From: Paraburkholderia saeva
GTDB taxonomy: Bacteria > Pseudomonadota > Gammaproteobacteria > Burkholderiales > Burkholderiaceae
Assembly: GCF_907164555.1 (NCBI RefSeq)
Contig: NZ_CAJQZC010000004.1
Span: 543,342 to 607,341 of the forward strand
DNA length: 64,000 nucleotides
Direction: 5' to 3'
This document shows, in pieces, positions 59,855-64,000 of the stretch; position 1 is the first letter of the stretch, and each line of letters opens with the position of its first letter. Both the position numbers and the translations under genes were made by a program. Under the pieces are notes generated by a model. The model saw nothing but the letters and a program-made list of their open reading frames with translations, was not told the origin of the DNA and did not search any database.

Positions 59855-61558
59855 TCACATGCTCATCCCGTGTTCCGGCCCGTCGCGGTCACGTGATAGG
59901 TGACGGTTCTTCTCCTTAACCTTCGCCATGGCTTTCACGCTGTCGAGGTAGTGTTCATGAACCTTCGTCCGCAGCTCCATGACACGCGGCTCGTCGGCGA
60001 TTGCGATAACGTGAAGGTACTTGGGCAAATGGCGAGCGTCACCATTACCTAATGCAGCGAATGCTTCTTCGACTGTATCGAAGGATTGGCCGACTTGTGA
60101 ATCGGGATTGCACAGCCCAAAGCTGACGAAGCTGGCCCAGTCCCAACCCATCGTGCGCACGTTCAGAGGCAGATGGACGGCGTCGATGTCTTTGCCGAAT
60201 TGCGTGACCTTGTCCGCCAATTCATGCGCTGTGCATACCGAGGGCGCCGGTGCCATCACGGGATAGGTTGACTGGTGATAGAACAGGTAAAAGCCAGCGC
60301 TCGGGCGCCTAGACAATTTTGAGAGCTGTCCTGCATGACTGCCGACGTCCGCTATGCCATGCTTGCTCTTTTTCGCCTGGAACAAGGCGATTTTTTTGCA
60401 AGCCAGATCACCGATATTAAGGTCCACGATCAGTCCGATGTCTGCGCCAAGCCGGGTTTCCTCGATAGTGCTGGCAATTTCTAGGGTACCAAGGTACGAC
60501 CGAACTTCGGGATAACCGAACTCTCGGATTCGCTCAGTGGCCCATCCGGCGAGCCATCGGTCTATTTGAGCGGTTACTTTTCCGGTGAAAACGTCCTCGT
60601 GAGCATCAGACTCAGACGCTGCGTCGGCAACCCATTGGCCACATTGATACATGGCCCAATAGATGGCCCAGAGGGCATCCGTACGGAATCGTTGGGGATC
60701 GGCGAGAAGTGCAGAAAGTACCTGCCATTGATCGGCCGGGTGGGCGTGGGCGGTCAGAGCGGCAGTCGTCTGCTTTCGTAGTGTGGGAGCAGCGAGTTGA
60801 ATCGAGTGTTGGGCAATCTCGGTGTAGGCGCCTGAGGCAGCCATGCCCGCGTATTGGTGGTACGCCTTGCTTCGCAATGCGTTCGCCTCGCGATGCCATT
60901 GTTCATAGAGCGAATCCGTCGGCCGGCGCTGGAATACCAACGTCGACAGCCAAGCTGTCGCACGATTGATATCGTTGTTTTCCACGAGGGTGGCCAATCG
61001 TCGGAACCGCTCAGAAAAATCTTGGGCCAGCCAGCCGCTGTCGCGTGCGGCGCGTATCGCGTCTACAGCCGTGCGATGTAACTGATCGATGGCCGACTGC
61101 TCAATCTTGAGGAGATCCTTTTGACGATTCAGCCCCGGCAGCCGGGTGTGCTCAGAGTCAACTCGGTGATTGTGGTTGGCGATACGCGTGTTTCGCGCCG
61201 CCTTCGTTTCGGGCGCATCAAACGCTGCCTCTGCGATTTCGTGAGCAGACCGTGCGCGTTTGACCGCTCGCCAGTGCTTTAAGGTCTCGATCGGTGTTCG
61301 CAGACCGCCAAATCCGTCCGTTTTACGGATCTCCGCCAAAAGTCGCTCTGCTTGCGTAAGCGAGGCCAGACTTTCGGCAAGGGCCTTCGAGCGCTCTTCG
61401 CCTTCGCTTAGGCGAGTCAAAGTTTCGATGCGGTCGATATCGTGCCCCACCAGGGCGATGCGTGTTGTCAGATCCTTCGCCTTGGAGGTTAGGAGGCGTT
61501 CTAAGTCGTTGGCGAGTTCGGTTAGGTCCTTGGATTCGCTTGCATGGCTCAATGTCAC
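59855..61558 (-). CDS. predicted PD-(D/E)xK nuclease with long helical N-terminus
   Basis: 567 residues from GTG 61558, fixed by AGGAG five bases upstream. Residues 1-340 are helical, with coiled-coil-like stretches near the start (ERLLTSKAKDLTTRIALVG). The C-terminal third has EETRLGADIGLIVDLN followed by ALFQAKKSK: Glu367, Asp373, Gln394 and Lys396 fit the E...GADxG...QxK pattern of Mrr-like and other PD-(D/E)xK endonucleases. No methylase or ATPase partner lies next to it. The full architecture is unknown to me; a defence nuclease is the best inference. Confidence 0.68.
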   Translation of the reverse strand: MTLSHASESKDLTELANDLERLLTSKAKDLTTRIALVGHDIDRIETLTRLSEGEERSKALAESLASLTQAERLLAEIRKTDGFGGLRTPIETLKHWRAVKRARSAHEIAEAAFDAPETKAARNTRIANHNHRVDSEHTRLPGLNRQKDLLKIEQSAIDQLHRTAVDAIRAARDSGWLAQDFSERFRRLATLVENNDINRATAWLSTLVFQRRPTDSLYEQWHREANALRSKAYHQYAGMAASGAYTEIAQHSIQLAAPTLRKQTTAALTAHAHPADQWQVLSALLADPQRFRTDALWAIYWAMYQCGQWVADAASESDAHEDVFTGKVTAQIDRWLAGWATERIREFGYPEVRSYLGTLEIASTIEETRLGADIGLIVDLNIGDLACKKIALFQAKKSKHGIADVGSHAGQLSKLSRRPSAGFYLFYHQSTYPVMAPAPSVCTAHELADKVTQFGKDIDAVHLPLNVRTMGWDWASFVSFGLCNPDSQVGQSFDTVEEAFAALGNGDARHLPKYLHVIAIADEPRVMELRTKVHEHYLDSVKAMAKVKEKNRHLSRDRDGPEHGMSM

Positions 61559-61935
61559 AGACTCTCCTAAGATGGGACGATTGAATTGTCGTGTCACCCC
61601 AACGATTTATGAAGGACGGGGATTGCCCGCTGAGCGGCAACGGTCTGGCACATCTTATATATCGGCGCCGACAACAAATTTCTTCAGGGGCGCACGGGAT
61701 GGCTGCTACAGGCAGCTTGGTCACTTATCGCAGCACCGGAGTGAATCAGGCACGCGGGGGCGCTGGTATGATGATCACAGATTGATGATGGTGTCGCTGG
61801 AGTCGTCGCCTCGCAAATTGCTCCGTCTCCCACGCCAGCAAAGGCTGTACACGGTTGACGGTAAAAGCGACGGTAAAGGCTTATGTCGATCAGAACCAAA
61901 TCCTTTAACGATGCGGGTTCGGGCGGTCTGTTGAT
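61559..61935. other. right-end non-coding region of the island
   Basis: 377 bases without a gene apart from the arm repeats at 61856-61877. A 10-bp palindrome TCGGCGCCGA lies at about 61664-61673. No promoter for the outward hipBA operon was identified here. Confidence 0.4.
61856..61877 (+). repeat. TGACGGTAAA-type arm repeats near attR
   Basis: TGACGGTAAAA at 61856-61866 and GACGGTAAA at 61869-61877, arranged 13 bases apart like the pair at 52137/52149. They lie 60-80 bases inside the right attachment repeat. Confidence 0.7.
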
Positions 61936-61947
61936 GATCGAGTGGGA
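61936..61947 (+). repeat. attR: distal copy of the 12-bp attachment repeat
   Basis: GATCGAGTGGGA, identical to the guaA terminus. It is followed by ATAA, so the frame would read Ile-Glu-Trp-Glu-stop as in guaA (GAA TAA instead of GAG TGA). Confidence 0.85.
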
Positions 61948-62002
61948 ATAAAAGCATAATATTCTTTCCATTTTGGCCGACTAGAGTAGTAATATTGCTC
62001 TC

Positions 62003-62479
62003 ATGGCCAAAAAAACCGCTCCCTTGCTACCCGGTACCGAGCTGCGCTTGCAGCAGCTCGGGGAGCGTTTACGCTTGGGGCGCTTGCGCCGGCGCCTGAC
62101 CGGCAAGCAGGTCGCGGAACGGGCGGGAATGACGCCAGTCACATTGCGGAGTTTGGAGAAGGGCAGTTCCGGGGTCACGATGGGCGCATATCTGGCCGTC
62201 ATGCAGGTATTGGGCGCTGACAAAGACCTGGATCTCCTGCTGAAGGACGACCCCCTCGGCCGAAGCCTGCAGGATGCAGCACTGCCAGGGCAGTCGCGCG
62301 CCACAAAGCAAATTTCACCCCCGGCGCCAAGGCGTCGAGCCTCCACGCCTGCTCCCTCCGAAAAGACAGAGTCCTCTGGCGCGAGCAATTGGACGGCAGA
62401 TGACACGTTCGTCAGTGCCGACAACCTGGCCACCCTCATCAAGATTTCCAGGCCGGACAAGAAGGGGCCGGCGAGATGA
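62003..62479 (+). CDS. HipB-like helix-turn-helix antitoxin
   Basis: A 158-residue protein. An XRE-type helix-turn-helix lies at about residues 20-75 (LRRRLTGKQVAERAGMTPVT and LRSLEKGSSGVTMGAYL). An unusually long Ser/Pro/Arg-rich tail would wrap or neutralise the toxin. It would autoregulate the operon; a TAATATT-type inverted pair flanks the promoter region (about 61957-61963 and 61989-61995). It overlaps the toxin gene by ATGA. It begins 55 bases beyond attR. Confidence 0.85.
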   Translation: MAKKTAPLLPGTELRLQQLGERLRLGRLRRRLTGKQVAERAGMTPVTLRSLEKGSSGVTMGAYLAVMQVLGADKDLDLLLKDDPLGRSLQDAALPGQSRATKQISPPAPRRRASTPAPSEKTESSGASNWTADDTFVSADNLATLIKISRPDKKGPAR

Positions 62480-63756
62480 GCAACGGGCTTATTGCCGTCT
62501 ATGGGGATTGGGACGGCCTTGCCGAGCCTCTAAGGTTGGGCAGGCTTTACACGCATCCTGCTGCCGCCCAGGAAGTCTTCGAATACGAATTCGACGGTGA
62601 AGTGCTGAATCGGCCAGATATGGTCGGTCTCAAGCTCGACCCGCGGCTCGGTTGGTTCGCGGGCCGACAATATCCGCCACAGGGACAGGAAACGTTTGGT
62701 GCATTCAGTGACGCCAGCCCGGATCGATGGGGGCGCCTGTTGATGCGCCGGCGGCTGGAGCGAGCGCAGCGCGCCGGCCGGGTCGACCCCAAGGCGCGGC
62801 TTTATGAATCGGACTACCTGATGGGCGTTCACGACGTATATCGCGTCGGTGCGCTGCGCTTCAGGCGTGACGACAAAGGCCCGTTTCTGGACGATCAGCA
62901 CGACATTGCAGGGCCTCCGTTCGTGCAATTGCGCGCGCTAGAGGCCGCAAGCCTGGCCCTCGAGCGCGATGAAGACAATACGGCAAGCGAAGCCGACGAA
63001 TGGCTGCGCATGCTGATCGCCCCCGGCGGTTCACTAGGGGGCGCACGTCCAAAGGCCAGCGTGGTTGATCCAGCAGGACACCTTTGGATCGCCAAGTTTC
63101 CCAGTGTGCGGGACGACTATGACGTGGGAGCCTGGGAAATGGTGGTGTACACCCTGGCCAGGGCCTGCGGGCTTGACGTGCCCGATGCGCTGGTCCGGCG
63201 GTTCGGCAGTGCTCACCACACCTTCCTGGTTAAACGGTTCGATCGTACGTCGCAGGGTCGGCGGCTGCACTTTGCTTCCGCGATGAACCTGACTGGCCAT
63301 CAGGATGGTGACGACGCCTCGACAGGTGTCAGCTACCTGGAAATCGCGCAGCTGTTGATGACCGACGGCGCGAGCACCGATGCCGATCTGCGAGAGCTGT
63401 GGTCGCGCATTGTCTTCAATCTGCTCGTGTCCAATACGGACGATCATCTGCGCAACCACGGTTTCTTGCTGGAACCGGGACGGGGGTGGGCGCTTTCTCC
63501 AGCATTCGATATGAACCCGGTACCCCGCGCCCACGGGCTGAAACTCAATATCAGCGAGTCGGACAACGCGATGGATCTGGAGCTGGCACAGTCCGTTGCG
63601 CCTTACTTCAGAGTTTCCGTTGAGCAGGCCGAAGAAATTATTTCAAACCAGATTCATGTTGTTTCGCAGTGGCAGACGATCGCCGGTTCTCTTTCAATTT
63701 CCCACAGAGAACAGCAGCAGATGGAAGCTGCCTTTCGTCTTGCCGTGCATGCATAA
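62476..63756 (+). CDS. HipA-like serine/threonine kinase toxin
   Basis: A 426-residue HipA-fold kinase. Visible are the N-terminal HipA domain (SDASPDRWGRLLMRRR), the Gly-rich loop APGGSLGGARPKASV with Ser186 at the autophosphorylation position, the catalytic NTDDHLRNHGF with Asp322, and the metal-binding Asp345 in SPAFDMNP. E. coli HipA phosphorylates glutamyl-tRNA synthetase; the target here is not known. It is coupled to the HipB-like gene. Confidence 0.9.
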   Translation: MSNGLIAVYGDWDGLAEPLRLGRLYTHPAAAQEVFEYEFDGEVLNRPDMVGLKLDPRLGWFAGRQYPPQGQETFGAFSDASPDRWGRLLMRRRLERAQRAGRVDPKARLYESDYLMGVHDVYRVGALRFRRDDKGPFLDDQHDIAGPPFVQLRALEAASLALERDEDNTASEADEWLRMLIAPGGSLGGARPKASVVDPAGHLWIAKFPSVRDDYDVGAWEMVVYTLARACGLDVPDALVRRFGSAHHTFLVKRFDRTSQGRRLHFASAMNLTGHQDGDDASTGVSYLEIAQLLMTDGASTDADLRELWSRIVFNLLVSNTDDHLRNHGFLLEPGRGWALSPAFDMNPVPRAHGLKLNISESDNAMDLELAQSVAPYFRVSVEQAEEIISNQIHVVSQWQTIAGSLSISHREQQQMEAAFRLAVHA

Positions 63757-63801
63757 GTAACGGCCAGATCAATACTATTCAATATATTTTCCGGATTTTT
63801 A

Positions 63802-63894
63802 ATGCCTCTGACTCTGCCCCAACTGGAGCGCCACCTGTTCAAAGCCGCCGATATCCTGCGTGGCAAGATGGACGCCTCGGAGTTCAAGGGGTAG
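63802..63894 (+). pseudogene. hsdM 5' fragment (type I restriction-modification DNA methylase), IS-truncated
   Basis: A 30-codon stub [20 protein letters not shown]...[10 protein letters not shown] matching the start of HsdM N6-adenine methylases. In the intact family the next residues are of the EYIFGMLFLKR type. At about 63890 the sequence changes to an IS end and the frame stops at TAG. The gene is clearly broken; the remainder may lie beyond the IS outside the window. Confidence 0.8.
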
Positions 63895-64000
63895 TCCCCC
63901 CGTTTTTAACGGGGCTCAGAAGTAGAGGTCATGCCGCGATGGGCAACTTCTGTTTCGGCGGTACGCCACCAATGGCCGTGTTCGGCCGCTCGTGATTGTA
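63890..64000 (-). mobile_element. end of an IS3-family insertion sequence (continues beyond window)
   Basis: The boundary at about 63890 coincides with the break in hsdM. Just inside it is a short hairpin of CCCCG and CGGGG around TTTTTAA. The terminal sequence encodes the C-terminus of the transposase (next entry). The left terminal inverted repeat and target duplication cannot be verified because the other end is absent. Confidence 0.75.
63929..64000 (-). CDS. IS3-family transposase C-terminus (partial)
   Basis: The last 23 codons read leftward: YNHERPNTAIGGVPPKQKLP then IAA and stop. The motif YNxxRPxxAxGGxxP is the conserved C-terminal end of the IS3/rve integrase-core OrfB. The gene continues outside the window. 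Confidence 0.85.
   Translation of the reverse strand, partial: YNHERPNTAIGGVPPKQKLPIAA

Larger units (their letters stand above)
52006..61947. mobile_element. decayed integrative element inserted at the 3' end of guaA
   Basis: Bounded by a 12-bp direct repeat of the guaA terminus (GATCGAGTGGGA). Just inside both ends are copies of TGACGGTAAA, likely integrase arm sites. It carries an integrase start at the guaA-proximal end, a trbI 3' part and a DUF2274-type gene of Tn4371-like conjugative elements, then unrelated cargo of defence-like character. Gene content and codon use change abruptly from the surrounding chromosome. The integrase lacks its catalytic half, so the element should be immobile without help. 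Confidence 0.85.

Noticed and set aside
63669..63995. 108-codon open frame overlapping the hipA end, hsdM stub and IS
   Set aside because: It runs through three different elements in a frame used by none of them.

Overview
The window is a GC-rich chromosome segment of a betaproteobacterium, almost certainly Burkholderiaceae (Paraburkholderia/Burkholderia-like). The evidence is the protein sequences and the gene order: rpsB-tsf-pyrH-frr-uppS-cdsA-dxr-rseP-bamA-skp-lpxD-fabZ-lpxA-lpxB-rnhB, smc-zipA-ligA-def, dapC-dapD-arsC-like-dapE-prmB, ppsR divergent from ppsA, smpB divergent from ratA-rnfH, and guaB followed by guaA. I see no rRNA, tRNA or CRISPR array. Coding strands carry strong codon bias, so many long antisense open frames are only shadows.

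Layout of the conserved part (1-52021). First come a partial ABC-F ATPase, a glutathione peroxidase and a cardiolipin synthase. A leftward cluster for the succinylase branch of lysine/diaminopimelate synthesis plus the ribosomal protein methylase PrmB follows. Next are an EamA exporter, smc, a ZipA-like division protein, an exported hydrolase on the opposite strand, NAD-dependent DNA ligase and peptide deformylase. A leftward map-glnD-rluB set follows, with RluB carrying a roughly 400-residue Arg-rich repetitive extension. The 23.8-40 kb block is the translation / isoprenoid / outer-membrane biogenesis supercluster: ribosomal protein S2, EF-Ts, UMP kinase, ribosome recycling factor, undecaprenyl-PP synthase, CDP-DAG synthase, DXP reductoisomerase, site-2 protease RseP, BamA, Skp, lipid A genes, RNase HII and an rRNA methyltransferase. 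Then come PpsR/PpsA, an NfeD/SPFH pair, SmpB, RatA-RnfH, a second EamA exporter, and GuaB and GuaA flanking an uncharacterised membrane protein.

The accessory part (52006-64000) is the interesting one. A mobile island sits at the 3' end of guaA. The 12-bp sequence GATCGAGTGGGA, the last codons of guaA, recurs at 61936-61947 followed by an in-frame stop, and copies of TGACGGTAAA lie inside both ends. The island is a decayed conjugative element: the N-terminal half of its tyrosine integrase is fused in frame to the C-terminal half of the conjugation protein TrbI, followed by the small DUF2274-type gene that accompanies trbI in Tn4371-like elements. Its cargo has the character of a defence locus. 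Three unrelated proteins carry HEPN-like R-x4-H or related motifs, one frameshifted protein joins a PD-(D/E)xK-like nuclease domain to a P-loop NTPase, and a fifth protein has a GADxG...QxK nuclease signature. I do not recognise any of these as a named system. Immediately beyond the right end are a hipBA-type toxin-antitoxin operon, a 30-codon stub of a type I restriction hsdM gene, and an IS3-family element that cuts that stub and runs off the window.
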